Notes: generated by a model from the letters alone, not told the origin. Positions 8,897-17,792 are shown, counted from the first letter of the stretch. The stretch is 64,000 bases of DNA from Streptomyces sp. D2-8 (GCF_023184515.1 NZ_JAAHBP010000003.1:248001-312000); one strand, 5' to 3'. Made by a program: numbers and translations.

Positions 8897-10970
8897 ATGA
8901 TGCTGGACATCTCCGAAGACGGTCGTACGTGGGTGCTCTCCGGGCCGGCCAGCAGCTACGCCGTCCATGTCACCGACCGGGACGAGCTGCTGCACCTGCA
9001 CTGGGGCCCGCGGATCGGCCTCGCCGACGCCGAGGCCCTCGCCGTCCGCCCGCTGCCGGACTACTGGCCCTTCGAGTCCCCGCTCGACGGGCGTGAGGAC
9101 TACCCCGTCGAGGGCGGCCCCCGTTTCGTCCGTCCCGCCCTGTCCGTGCGCACGGCGGAGCGGCGCGGCACCGAGTGGGTTTTCGAGGGGCACGACACCG
9201 AGGACGGCGAGCTGCGGCTCCGGTTCCGCGACGGCGACCTCGCCGTCACGCTGCACTACCGGATGCGCTCCTCGACGGATGTCGTCGAGCGCTGGGTGAC
9301 CCTGGACAACCGGGGGCCGGCCGTCGAGCTGCTGCGCGCCGACTCCGCCGCCTGGACCCTGCCCGACCGCGACACCTGGCGGCTGTCCCAGCTGCACGGC
9401 CGCTGGGGCGCCGAGTCCCGGCTGACGCGCTCCGCCCTCACCCACGGCGAGAAGGTCATCGGCAGCCGCCGCGGCCACACCTCCCACCAGCACCTGCCGT
9501 GGGTCGCCCTCGACACCGACGCCACCGAGGAGGGCGGCGAGGTCTACTGCTGCGCGCTGGGCTGGTCCGGGTCCTGGCGCGTCGCCGTGGCCCAGCTCCC
9601 GGACGCGCGCGTGCAGATCACCGGCGGCGCCGGCTATGACGACTCGGGCCTGCTGACGCTGGGCACGGGGGAGTCGTACACGACCCCCGTCTTCGCCGGG
9701 CTCTGGAGCGGCGGCGGCTTCGGCGGGGCGAGCCGCGCCTGGCACGCGTACCAGCGGGCGTACGTGATCCCGGACGCCGGCCGGGACCGGCCGGTGCTGT
9801 TCAACTCCTGGGAGGCCACCGAGTTCGACATCTCCGAGGAGCAGCAGCGGGCCCTCGCCGAGCGGGCCGCCGCCATGGGCGTGGAGCTGTTCGTGGTCGA
9901 CGACGGCTGGTTCGGGGCACGCACCGGCGACCGGGCCGGACTGGGCGACTGGACTCCGAATCCCGATCGCTTCCCGGGCGGACTGAAGCCGCTCGCCGAC
10001 CACGTGCACGGCCTCGGCATGCAGTTCGGGATCTGGGTCGAGCCCGAGATGGTCAACCCGGACAGCGACCTGTACCGCGCGCACCCGGACTGGGTTCAGT
10101 ATCAAACGGGACGAAAGCGGACGGAGTTCCGCAACCAGCTCGTGCTGAACCTGGCCCGCGAGGACGTCCGGGAGTACCTGTGGGAGCAGCTCGACGCGCT
10201 CCTTTCCAGCGCTCCGATCGATCAAGTGGGACTTCAACCGCTGCTTCACCGACGCCGGCTGGCCGGACGACCCCTACCCGCAGCGGCTGTGGATCGACCA
10301 CGTGCACGGCCTGTACGCCCTGCTGGACCGGCTGCGGGCCGCCCACCCGGGCGTCGCCTTCGAGTCCTGCTCGGGTGGCGGCGGCCGGATCGACCTCGGC
10401 GTGCTGAGCCGTACGGACCAGGTGTGGACCTCCGACAACACCGACCCGCTCGACCGGCTCGCCATCCAGCACGGCTTCAGCCAGATCCATCCGGCCCGGG
10501 TCATGGCCGCCTGGGTCACCGACAGTCCGAACGCCATGCTCAATCGGCGGGCCAGCTCCCTGCGGTTCCGCTTCGTCAGCGCCATGGCCGGTGTGCTGGG
10601 CGTCGGCGGCGACCTCACGAAGTGGACGGAGGGGGAGCTCGACGAGGCGCGGGAGTGGGTGGGGCTCTACAAGGAGATCCGGCCCGTGGTGCAGCGCGGC
10701 GACCTGTACCGGCTGCGTCCCCCGGAGGGCGGACTGAGCGCCGTGCAGTACGTCCTCGGGGGCGAGACCGTCGTCCTCGCCTGGCTCCAGGCGCAGCGCT
10801 ACGGCGAGCCCGTGCCGGCGCTCCGGCTGCGCGGCCTCGACCCGACAGCGTCGTACGAATGCCTCGAAACGGGCGAAGTTCACCGAGGGGTCGTACTGCT
10901 CCATCACGGACTGCGGGTCGGTCTGCGCGGGGATCTGGACGCCGCGATCGTCCGCCTTAAGCGGAAGTAG
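8897..10970 (+). pseudogene. Alpha-galactosidase (GH36), frameshifted just before the nucleophile
   Basis: The first frame (8897 to about 10215) encodes an intact GH36 N-terminus with DDGWFG and the long FGIWVEPEMV strand. The frame is then lost. The expected segment API-DY-VKWDFNRC reads as API-DQVGLQP, and the remaining catalytic half resumes in another frame (KWDFNRC, ESCSGGGGR, WTSDNTDPLDR) up to a stop at 10970. Restoring 5 missing bases after the GAT at about 10222 (sequence equivalent to TACGT) gives one continuous 692-residue enzyme. The break precedes the nucleophile Asp of KWD, so a truncated product cannot be catalytic. Start: ATG 8897 or 8900. Confidence 0.88.
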
Positions 10971-11052
10971 GCGTTCTGCCCGAATGAGGCGCTTCAGTCG
11001 TTAAGGGGTAACGTGCCCCGATCGTAAAGGAGATGAGGTCGGGGTGCGTGAC

Positions 11053-11074
11053 CATCGTCATATTCGTGACGATG
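11053..11074 (+). terminator. Hairpin between the GH36 pseudogene and the riboswitch
   Basis: CATCGTCA at 11053-11060 pairs perfectly with TGACGATG at 11067-11074 around a 6-base loop, followed by TGTTGTTG. Position just after the pseudogene and before the riboswitch fits a terminator, but the run of U is weak. Confidence 0.4.
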
Positions 11075-11225
11075 TGTTGTTGCCATGTTCACGTAATTCT
11101 GACGTTATTCAGGGCTATTGAGGAAAGTGGGAGATCCGTAATCCACGCTCGGTGACGTCACATGTGCCGACGCGTCAAGAAAAACACCGTCACGGGCAAC
11201 CGCAAGCTTGTCCTATTGCGTCGTG

Positions 11226-11429
11226 GTCGCTTACGTTCCACACCAATCCGGACGGACGCCTAATCCTGCCGCCGCCCGGAGCCCCACACACTGACCCGAC
11301 GTACGGCAGGAGCGGGGGACCCACAGGTAAGACGCCTGTTCCGGTTCCCGGAACGGCTTGGGGTTTAGCCGCGCCACGGCGCGGCCGGGCATCTCCAGCC
11401 CGCACCCGACAGCTCACCTCGCAGGCGAC
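11226..11429 (+). ncRNA. ydaO-yuaA (c-di-AMP) riboswitch
   Basis: The leader of the LysM/M23 gene carries the characteristic ydaO-class elements in order. P1 forms between GTCGC (11226-11230) and GCGAC (11425-11429). CCTGCCG pairs with CGGCAGG around 11266-11312, followed by the purine-rich GAGCGGGGGACCCACAGGT, then TTGGGGTT, a variable stem GCCGCGCC-ACGGCGCGGC, and the conserved 3' part CACCCGACAGCTCACC. In Streptomyces this class controls resuscitation-promoting and cell-wall hydrolase genes in response to c-di-AMP (established). It ends 15 bases before the start codon. The terminator/anti-terminator arrangement was not resolved. Confidence 0.87.
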
Positions 11430-11444
11430 GGAGAGGAATTCGCC

Positions 11445-12389
11445 ATGCCCGCGAAGGGTAAGCACCGCCGCCCCAAGACTCAGCGTTTCACCCGCTCCAT
11501 CGCCGTCGCCGGAACCGGCGGGGCCGCCCTCGCCCTGCCGCTCATGGGGGCCGCCGGCGCCCACGCCGCCACCCCGCAGTCGGCTCCCGAAAAGGCCGTC
11601 CAGTCCGCTCCGGCCGCCGAGAAGAAGACCGCCGAAAAGGCCAACGGCGCCCGCGCGTACACCGTGCGGGCCGGCGACTATCTCGCGAAGATCGCCGACG
11701 ACCAGAACGTCAGCGGCGGCTGGAAGAAGCTCTACGCGGACAACCGCGACGCCGTCGGCTCCGACCCGTCGCTGATCCACCCGGGCCTGAAGCTGTCGAT
11801 CGGCAAGAAGGCGGCGAGCGCGCCGAAGCCCGCGGCCCCGTCCGCGCCGAAGTCCTCGGCCTCCAAGTCCTCGGCCTCCAAGTCCTCGGCCTCCAAGTCG
11901 TCCGCCGCCGAGTCGGCCCCGAAGGCGGAGGCCGCCGCGAAGCCGGCCGCCGCCAAGCCCGCCGCCGAGAGCAACGCCGGCGGCTACGCCCTCCCGGTGG
12001 ACGGTGCCACCGTCGGCACGCCGTACCGCATGTCCGGCAGCATGTGGTCCAGCGGCTACCACACCGGTGTCGACTTCGTCGTCCCGACCGGCACCTCCCT
12101 CAAGGCCGTCGGCGCGGGCACCGTCGTCTCCGCCGGCTGGGGCGGCGCGTACGGCAACCAGGTCGTCATCAAGCTGAACGACGGCCACTACGCCCAGTAC
12201 GCCCACCTGTCCCAGCTCTCCGTCTCGGCCGGCCAGACCGTGACCGCCGGGCAGCAGGTCGGCCTGTCGGGCGCGACCGGCAACGTGACCGGACCGCACC
12301 TGCACTTCGAGATCCGCACCACGCCGGACTACGGCTCGGACGTGGACCCGGTCGCCTTCCTGCGCTCGCACGGCGTCTCCGTCGGCTGA
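11445..12389 (+). CDS. Secreted LysM / M23 metallopeptidase (peptidoglycan hydrolase)
   Basis: 314 residues. The N-terminus has a basic region (KGKHRRPKTQRFTR) and a hydrophobic stretch ending AGAHAA, a Sec-type signal. A LysM domain follows at about residues 67-115 (YTVRAGDYLAKIADDQNV), then a low-complexity Ala/Lys/Ser linker with repeated SSASK units, and a C-terminal M23 lysostaphin-type domain with HTGVDF and HLHFE motifs (zinc ligands His/Asp and HxH). It probably cleaves peptidoglycan cross-links outside the cell. The c-di-AMP riboswitch upstream ties its expression to osmotic or germination signalling. GAGAGGAA is the ribosome-binding site. Confidence 0.92.
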   Translation: MPAKGKHRRPKTQRFTRSIAVAGTGGAALALPLMGAAGAHAATPQSAPEKAVQSAPAAEKKTAEKANGARAYTVRAGDYLAKIADDQNVSGGWKKLYADNRDAVGSDPSLIHPGLKLSIGKKAASAPKPAAPSAPKSSASKSSASKSSASKSSAAESAPKAEAAAKPAAAKPAAESNAGGYALPVDGATVGTPYRMSGSMWSSGYHTGVDFVVPTGTSLKAVGAGTVVSAGWGGAYGNQVVIKLNDGHYAQYAHLSQLSVSAGQTVTAGQQVGLSGATGNVTGPHLHFEIRTTPDYGSDVDPVAFLRSHGVSVG

Positions 12390-12420
12390 CCGACCGCACG
12401 ACCACCTGCCTGACACGCGG

Positions 12421-12458
12421 CCGAAGGCCGGACCCCGATCCCCGGGTCCGGCCTTCGG
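12421..12458 (+). terminator. Strong terminator hairpin after the M23 gene
   Basis: A perfect 15-bp stem (CCGAAGGCCGGACCC at 12421-12435 with its complement at 12444-12458) encloses an 8-base loop. It starts 31 bases after the stop codon. There is no U tract, as is usual in Streptomyces. Confidence 0.8.
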
Positions 12459-12528
12459 TGTGTCCGCGTCGATCGCCTCAAGGGATCGACAGGGGGCGGC
12501 AGTTGAGACACAGTGATCACGTCGTGAG

Positions 12529-12542
12529 TGCAAGCGCTTTCT
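12529..12542 (+). promoter_or_regulatory. LacI/GalR-type operator overlapping the leader of the Tat-exported protein gene
   Basis: TGCAAGCGCTTTCT matches the catabolite/LacI operator consensus TGNAARCGNWWWCA except for the last base and has the central CG of that class. It lies directly upstream of the AAGGAG ribosome-binding site. This suggests carbohydrate-responsive repression of the following gene by a LacI-family protein encoded elsewhere (inference). Confidence 0.6.
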
Positions 12543-12558
12543 GAAGGAGCTGTGTCCC

Positions 12559-13275
12559 GTGCCGACCACCCGCAGAACGTTCGCAGCCCTGGCAGCCGGA
12601 GCCGCTCTGGCGGCCGTCGCCCCGCCGGGGAGCGCGAGTGCCGCCCCCGGGCGCCGACGCCTCATCGCCCGCGACGACTTCTGTCACGGCCTCACCCAGT
12701 GGGTGACCGAACTCCAGGACGGCGGCACGGTCAGCGCCTCGCGCGGCGTCCTGGAGATCGACGTACCGAGCGGCGCGACCGTCTGGTTCACGCGGCGTCT
12801 CGACGGCCCGTACGTCCTCGAGTACACCGCCACGCCGGTGTCCGAGGGAGGGGTCAACGACCGCGTCTCCGACCTCAACAACTTCTGGAACGCGACCGAC
12901 GTCCGCTCCCCGGACGACCTCTTCGCGACTGCGCGAGGCGGCGCCCTCGACGAGTACGACCACCTCACGGCGTACTACGCGGGCTACGGCGCCAACTACA
13001 ACACCACGACCCGGCTGCGCCGCTACGTCGGCCGGCCCGGCGTCCGCCCCCTGGTCTTCGACTACACCGAGCCGCTGCTGGTCCCGGGTGAGCCGAACCG
13101 GGTCCGGATCGTCTCCGACGGCTCCACGGTCCAGTGGTGGAACAACGGGCGGCTCGTCTTCGGCTACACCGACCCGCAGCCGTACACGAGCGGGCACTTC
13201 GCCTTCCGGACCGTGTGGAGCCATTTCCGGATCAGTGCGTTCCGAGTCTGGCGACTGACCCCGAAACATTCCTGA
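12559..13275 (+). CDS. Tat-exported protein of the DUF6250 (polysaccharide-associated) type
   Basis: 238-residue secreted protein. The N-terminus TTRRTFAALAAGAALAAVAP is a twin-arginine signal with an Ala-x-Ala cleavage region (SASAAP). The mature part is a beta-sandwich-like domain (ARDDFCHGLTQWVTE, YVLEYTATPV, NDRVSDLNNFW, WWNNGRLVFGYTD, GHFAFRTVWSHFRI) of the concanavalin-like kind annotated DUF6250 and often found near rhamnogalacturonan or other polysaccharide enzymes. No catalytic residues can be named. GTG start with GAAGGAG upstream. A LacI-type operator in the leader fits a role in sugar use. Confidence 0.78.
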   Translation: MPTTRRTFAALAAGAALAAVAPPGSASAAPGRRRLIARDDFCHGLTQWVTELQDGGTVSASRGVLEIDVPSGATVWFTRRLDGPYVLEYTATPVSEGGVNDRVSDLNNFWNATDVRSPDDLFATARGGALDEYDHLTAYYAGYGANYNTTTRLRRYVGRPGVRPLVFDYTEPLLVPGEPNRVRIVSDGSTVQWWNNGRLVFGYTDPQPYTSGHFAFRTVWSHFRISAFRVWRLTPKHS

Positions 13276-13342
13276 CGAGTGGTGTATTCCGGAGTTGGCC
13301 AACCCTTTGGGAGTGGCTTATCTCACCGTCCGTCAACCCTTT

Positions 13343-13358
13343 CCTACGGTCGCGTAGG
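13343..13358 (+). promoter_or_regulatory. Inverted repeat in the GDSL-hydrolase promoter region
   Basis: CCTACG-GTCG-CGTAGG is a perfect 6-bp dyad 30 bases before the GTG start of the hydrolase. Similar CCTACG...CGTAGG elements recur near Streptomyces promoters; whether it is an operator or part of the promoter cannot be decided here. Confidence 0.45.
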
Positions 13359-13387
13359 TCACATTCGAAGGTGAATCATGACCTGCT

Positions 13388-14206
13388 GTGGCAGACGATT
13401 CGAAGAGTGACAGCAAAGCAGTGATCGGGTCGTACGTGGCGCTGGGGGACAGCTTCACCGAGGGCGTCGGTGATCCCGGCCCCGACGGCGCGTTCGTCGG
13501 CTGGGCCGACCGGTTCGCCGTCCTGCTCGCCGACCGCAGGCCAGAGGGCGACTTCCGGTACACCAATCTCGCCGTACGCGGAAAGCTCCTCGACCAGATC
13601 GTGGCGGACCAGGTTCCGCGGGCCGTCGAAATGGCCCCGGACCTCGTCTCGTTCTGCGCCGGGGGCAACGACATCATCCGGCCCGGCACCGACCCGGACG
13701 AGGTGGCCGAGCGCTTCGAGCGGGCCCTGGTCCAGCTCACCGCCGTGTCTGGCACCGTCATGGTGACGACCGGTTTCGACACCCGTGGCGTGCCCGTGCT
13801 CAAGCACCTGCGCGGCAAGATCGCCACCTACAACGGCCATGTCCGGGCCATCGCCGACCGGTACGGCTGCCCGGTGCTCGACCTGTGGTCCCTGCGCAGT
13901 GTGCAGGACCGCAGGGCCTGGGACGCCGACCGGCTGCACCTGTCGCCCGAGGGGCACACGCGCGTGGCGCTCCGCGCGGGCCAGGTCCTCGGCCTCGACG
14001 TGCCGGCCGACCCCGAGCAGGCGTGGCCTCCGCTGCCCCCGCGCGGGGCGCTCGACATGCGGCGGGACAACGTCGCCTGGGCGCGCGAGTTCCTCGTGCC
14101 GTGGATCGGGCGCCGGCTGCGCGGGGAGTCGTCGGGCGACCACGTGACGGCCAAGGGGGCGCTGTCGCCGGACGACATCAGGATGCGGATCGCACCGGTG
14201 GCGTGA
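13388..14206 (+). CDS. SGNH/GDSL hydrolase
   Basis: 272-residue esterase-like hydrolase with no signal peptide. Block I is ALGDSFTEGVGD (catalytic Ser), block II NLAVRGK (Gly), block III GGNDIIRP (Asn), block V DRLHLSPEGH (catalytic Asp and His). The rest is a flavodoxin-like fold with a C-terminal extension that includes an Arg-rich RRLRGES segment. The GTG at 13388 places the nucleophile motif at about residue 20. Physiological substrate unknown (lipid, sugar ester or other acyl ester). Confidence 0.88.
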   Translation: MADDSKSDSKAVIGSYVALGDSFTEGVGDPGPDGAFVGWADRFAVLLADRRPEGDFRYTNLAVRGKLLDQIVADQVPRAVEMAPDLVSFCAGGNDIIRPGTDPDEVAERFERALVQLTAVSGTVMVTTGFDTRGVPVLKHLRGKIATYNGHVRAIADRYGCPVLDLWSLRSVQDRRAWDADRLHLSPEGHTRVALRAGQVLGLDVPADPEQAWPPLPPRGALDMRRDNVAWAREFLVPWIGRRLRGESSGDHVTAKGALSPDDIRMRIAPVA

Positions 14207-14211
14207 GAGCG

Positions 14212-14271
14212 GCTCCTGCGGGTGCGGGCCGCGCCGGGTGGGACACCGGCGCCGCCCGCACCCGCAGGAGC
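14212..14271 (+). terminator. Bidirectional terminator between convergent genes
   Basis: An 18-bp perfect inverted repeat (14212-14229 with 14254-14271) sits in the 73-base gap between the convergent GDSL hydrolase and TetR genes. Its symmetry and position suit termination from both sides. Confidence 0.8.
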
Positions 14272-14279
14272 GTGCCTGT

Positions 14280-14891
14280 CTAGGACGTCAGCCGCTCCTG
14301 CTCCAGGCCCAACTCGCGGGTCAGCGCCTCCTCCACCCACTCCTGGGCCCGTGCGCGAGGCACCGCCCCGGCGTAGGACGTCAGCTGGACGGCGAGACCG
14401 TCGAGGAGGGCGGTGAGACGCAGGGCCGTACCGGCCGGGTCCGGGCAGCGGAACTCGCCCGCGGCCACGCCCTCCGCGATGACCTCGGCGAGGGCCGCCT
14501 TCCACTGCCGGTCGAGATCCTGGGCGACCTCCCGCAGCGCGGGGTCGCGCAGCGCCACCGCCCAGCCCTCGATCCACAGCCGCCAGCCCTTGGCCTGCCC
14601 GGTCGGGGCGTACCACCGTACGGCCGACCGCAGCCGGCGCAGCGCCGGCGAACGGCGGCCCAGCACCTTGCGCAGATGTGCCAGGTCGCCCTCCGCCGCG
14701 TGCCGGAACGCGGCGGCGACCAGCTGCTCCTTCGTCGAGAAGTGGTAGAGGACCAGCGCGTTGCTCACGCCGAGCGCCGAGGCCACGTCGGCGATCCTGA
14801 CCGCCGCCACACCCCTCGCCTCGATCTGCTCGATGGCGGCCCGCAGCAGATCCCCGCGCCGCTGAGCCACACTCAACCGGACTCTCGTCAC
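14280..14891 (-). CDS. TetR-family transcriptional regulator
   Basis: 203 residues. The N-terminal HTH is clear: AAIEQIEARGVAAVRIADVA, then ALGVSNALVLYHFSTKEQLV. The C-terminal ligand domain is of the TetR_C_6-like, all-helical type. GTG start at 14891. It is followed, reading upstream on the map, by the co-oriented dehydrogenase gene 97 bases away, whose promoter contains a 7+7 bp TetR-type operator. It is therefore a good candidate for the regulator of that gene. Confidence 0.87.
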   Translation of the reverse strand: MTRVRLSVAQRRGDLLRAAIEQIEARGVAAVRIADVASALGVSNALVLYHFSTKEQLVAAAFRHAAEGDLAHLRKVLGRRSPALRRLRSAVRWYAPTGQAKGWRLWIEGWAVALRDPALREVAQDLDRQWKAALAEVIAEGVAAGEFRCPDPAGTALRLTALLDGLAVQLTSYAGAVPRARAQEWVEEALTRELGLEQERLTS

Positions 14892-14988
14892 GCCGTCACC
14901 CTACCCACGCACGTACCGCCCCTCGACGGGGCGTTTCGGCCTGTCCGGCCCGGCCCGCCACGGCCGTCGTCGAGGAGGCGGCGGGACC

Positions 14989-16167
14989 TCACCGGAACCA
15001 GCCGAACCGCTCCGCGATCACCGGCAGCCGGTCGGCCGCGATCGCGTGGGCGGCGGCCCGCGGTGTCGTCCCGTCGGCCTGCGCGCGGGCCAGCATCCGC
15101 TCCACCAGGGCCCGCATCGAGTGGCGGGTGTACGCGAACGCCTCCTCGGCGTCGGCTCCGATGTCCCCGAACAGCGTCCACCACCACCACGCGTTCGTCC
15201 CCGAGTTGACCACGACGTCCGGCAGCACGGTCACTCCGCGCGCGGCCAGCAGCGGCTCCGCCTCCGGCCGTACGGGCATGTTGGCCGCCTCCACCACCCA
15301 ACGGGCGGTGATCCGCTCCTGGTTCCCGGCGTCGATCGCGTACGACACGGCGGCCGGCACCAGCACGTCCGCGTCGGCCGACAGCCAGGCCTCGCCCGGC
15401 AGTTCGCGGTCGCCGGGACGCAGCGCGGAGCGGTCCACCGTGCCGTGGGCGTCCCGCGCGGCGAGCAGCGCCTCGACGTCGAGGCCCGCCTGATTGACGA
15501 TCGTGCCCTTGAGGTCGGCGACGGCCACGACCGTGAGCCCCGCGCGCGTGAGGAAGCGCGCGGTGGCCCCGCCCATGGTGCCCAGCCCCTGGAGGGCGAC
15601 CCGCGTCCCGGTGTACGGCACACCGGCCCGGTCCAGGGCGGCCAGGGCCGCCTCGGCCACACCGCAGCCGCCGGCCAGCTCGTCCAGACCGATGCCGTCG
15701 ACCTCGACCGCGAACGCGTCCCGGAGCCGCCGCCGGGCCTCGGCCTCGTCGTCCAGCAGCGGATACACGGCCTGGATCGAGGAGACCAGCCCCGCCTCGG
15801 CGGCGGCCCGGTCCACCAGGTCCTGGGTGAGCCCCAGGTCCTCGCCCGTCGTCCAGCAGCTCTCTATGTACGGCCGCATCGCGCGCAGGTAGCGCACCAG
15901 CAGCGGGTACGCCTCAGGATCCCGGGGATCGCAGTCGATGCCGCCCTTGGCGCCGCCGAGCGGGACGTAGCGGCTCGCGGGGTCGTAGTGCAGGGCTTCC
16001 TTCAGGCTCATGCCGCGGGCCAGGCCGGTGACCTCCTCCAGGGTGCAGCCCGCGCGCATCCGCAGACCGCCGCTGGCGACCCCGCGCACCAGCCGGTCGA
16101 CGACCAGGAAGCCCTGCCGTCCCGTGAGGTGATCGGTCCAGGTCAGGGACAGCAGGGGGGTGGCCAT
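14989..16167 (-). CDS. Glu/Leu/Phe/Val-dehydrogenase-family amino-acid dehydrogenase
   Basis: 392 residues. The N-terminal dimerisation/substrate domain has the glycine-rich lysine motif PLGGAKGGIDCDP with the catalytic Lys and a following TGEDLG; the C-terminal Rossmann domain has ALQGLGTMGGATARFL. The family oxidatively deaminates amino acids with NAD(P). Substrate preference cannot be read from sequence. The inner ATG at 16167 is preferred because GGAG precedes it by 5 bases; the longer frame adds 11 residues that overlap the operator. It is encoded in front of the TetR gene, likely in one transcript. Confidence 0.85.
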   Translation of the reverse strand: MATPLLSLTWTDHLTGRQGFLVVDRLVRGVASGGLRMRAGCTLEEVTGLARGMSLKEALHYDPASRYVPLGGAKGGIDCDPRDPEAYPLLVRYLRAMRPYIESCWTTGEDLGLTQDLVDRAAAEAGLVSSIQAVYPLLDDEAEARRRLRDAFAVEVDGIGLDELAGGCGVAEAALAALDRAGVPYTGTRVALQGLGTMGGATARFLTRAGLTVVAVADLKGTIVNQAGLDVEALLAARDAHGTVDRSALRPGDRELPGEAWLSADADVLVPAAVSYAIDAGNQERITARWVVEAANMPVRPEAEPLLAARGVTVLPDVVVNSGTNAWWWWTLFGDIGADAEEAFAYTRHSMRALVERMLARAQADGTTPRAAAHAIAADRLPVIAERFGWFR

Positions 16168-16188
16168 ACGGGCTCCTTCGCCGCCGGG

Positions 16189-16210
16189 ATACTGAATCAC
16201 GGGTCAGTAT
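16189..16210 (-). promoter_or_regulatory. TetR-type operator in the dehydrogenase promoter
   Basis: ATACTGA-N8-TCAGTAT is a perfect 7-bp dyad; the minus strand reads ACTGACCCGTGATTCAGT, typical of TetR-family operators. It sits 22-43 bases upstream of the dehydrogenase ATG. The nearby TetR gene is the obvious candidate binder. Confidence 0.7.
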
Positions 16211-16295
16211 CGCCTCCGGTGGGGCCCCTGTGATCCGGTGTTGTCGGAGGGGCCGACCATAATGGAAAGCCTGACCGACTCCATCTGGAGGTACC

Positions 16296-17531
16296 GTGGC
16301 CGGTTTCCGTACCCTGAGCTCCGGGCTCCGCGCGCTGCAGCCCGGGGGGTTCGGCGCGGACCCGAGCGGTGAGCGCATGGCGCGCATCCGCAGATCGCCC
16401 CACTTCAGGGACGGGGTCTTCCAGAACCCCGGCGGCCCCGCGCGGATCCGCCCCTCGGGCTCGACCCTGGACTTCGCGAAGGTCTTCTTCGACAAGGACA
16501 CCCGGCCCCGCCGCACCCCGAAGGGCACCGTTCCGGTGCACTCCACCACCCTCGCCGACATCGCCCGGCCCCCGGCCACCGGGCTGCGGCTGACGTGGAT
16601 GGGGCACTCCAGCGTGCTCGCGGAGATCGACGGCCGGCGCGTCCTGTTCGACCCGGTGTGGGGCGAGCGCTGCTCCCCCTTCTCCTTCGCCGGGCCCAAG
16701 CGGCTGCACCCCGTGCCCCTGCCGCTGGCCGCGCTCGGCCCGGTCGACGTCGTGGTCATCTCGCACGACCACTACGACCACCTGGACATGCCCACCATCA
16801 AGGCGCTCGCCGGCACGGACACGCTGTTCGCCGTTCCTCTCGGCGTCGGCGCGCACCTGGAGCACTGGGGCGTGTCCGCCGACCGGCTGCGCGAGCTGGA
16901 CTGGCACGAGACCACCAAGATCGGCGGCCTCACCCTGACGGCCACCCCGGCCCGGCACTTCTGCGGCCGCGGGCTGCGCAACACCCAGCACACCCTGTGG
17001 GCCTCCTGGGTCGTCGCCGGGGAGGAGCACCGGATCTACCACAGCGGCGACACCGGCTACTTCGACGGCTTCGAGGAGATCGGCGCCGAGCACGGGCCGT
17101 TCGACGCCACGATGATCCAGATCGGTGCGTACTCCGACTTCTGGCCCAAGAACCACACGGACCATACGCCGCTGCCCGGTGCCTGGCCAGACATTCACAT
17201 GTCGCCTGCCCAGGGGGTGCAGGCCCATCTTGACCTGCAGGGAGGCAGTCCGGGCGGGGTGCTGCTGCCGATCCACTGGGGGACGTTCAACCTGGCGTTG
17301 CACGTGTGGGCGGAGCCGGGGGAGTGGACGAAGGACGCGGCCGAGGAGGCCGGCCAGGCGGTGGCGCTCCCGCGGCCGGGTGAGCCGTTCGAGCCGGCGG
17401 GGAAGCTGCCCTGTGACCCTTGGTGGCGTGGGGTGTCCCATCCGATCGCTCACCCGTGGCGTCGGCCCCGGCCGACGCAGGCTGCTGCCGAGGCCCCCAG
17501 GCACGATCTCGACCTTGCGGGTGATCGATGA
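16296..17531 (+). CDS. Metallo-beta-lactamase-fold hydrolase (NAPE-PLD/UlaG-like)
   Basis: 411 residues. The zinc motif HDHYDHLD (HxHxDH) is at about residue 157, with later His/Asp ligands in ARHFCGRG and YHSGDTGYFDGF, and a last His in LPIHWGTFNLA. The layout (WMGHSSVLAEIDGRRVLFDPVWGERCSP) is that of the N-acyl-phosphatidylethanolamine phospholipase D-like group. The N-terminal ~100 residues are an extra region typical of the Streptomyces version. GTG start with CTGGAGG upstream. A degraded piece of a paralogue (the PRPGxPFEP...WWRGV segment) lies at about 22954-23198. Confidence 0.87.
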   Translation: MAGFRTLSSGLRALQPGGFGADPSGERMARIRRSPHFRDGVFQNPGGPARIRPSGSTLDFAKVFFDKDTRPRRTPKGTVPVHSTTLADIARPPATGLRLTWMGHSSVLAEIDGRRVLFDPVWGERCSPFSFAGPKRLHPVPLPLAALGPVDVVVISHDHYDHLDMPTIKALAGTDTLFAVPLGVGAHLEHWGVSADRLRELDWHETTKIGGLTLTATPARHFCGRGLRNTQHTLWASWVVAGEEHRIYHSGDTGYFDGFEEIGAEHGPFDATMIQIGAYSDFWPKNHTDHTPLPGAWPDIHMSPAQGVQAHLDLQGGSPGGVLLPIHWGTFNLALHVWAEPGEWTKDAAEEAGQAVALPRPGEPFEPAGKLPCDPWWRGVSHPIAHPWRRPRPTQAAAEAPRHDLDLAGDR

Positions 17532-17728
17532 CAGCGAGCGAGGATGACCTCCGTCAGATCGTGCGCCTGCTGGCACGTCTTCCCGGCATGGAGCGAGACC
17601 GCCTGGTGCGTTCGCTGGACGGCGTGCCCCGCCGGGAGCGTGCGGCGGGTACCCAGCAGTCCAGGCCCTTGCCGACGCACAAGGGGCCGCTCCCCGTTGT
17701 CGTTCGAACACGCATCATGGATTGCTGA
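17528..17728 (+). CDS. Small hypothetical protein coupled to the metallo-hydrolase
   Basis: 66 codons beginning at an ATGA overlap with the upstream gene. The first ~35 residues look like a genuine helical, charged segment (MTASEDDLRQIVRLLARLP, RDRLVRSLDGVP); the tail is low quality and may be out of frame with the original gene. No family recognised. It may be a truncated remnant. Confidence 0.4.
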   Translation: MTASEDDLRQIVRLLARLPGMERDRLVRSLDGVPRRERAAGTQQSRPLPTHKGPLPVVVRTRIMDC

Positions 17729-17792
17729 GCCGCGCCTGTGCACCGGGTTCCCGGAGACGTAGCGTTTTCCGGGCCCGGCCCACGCGTGGAAA

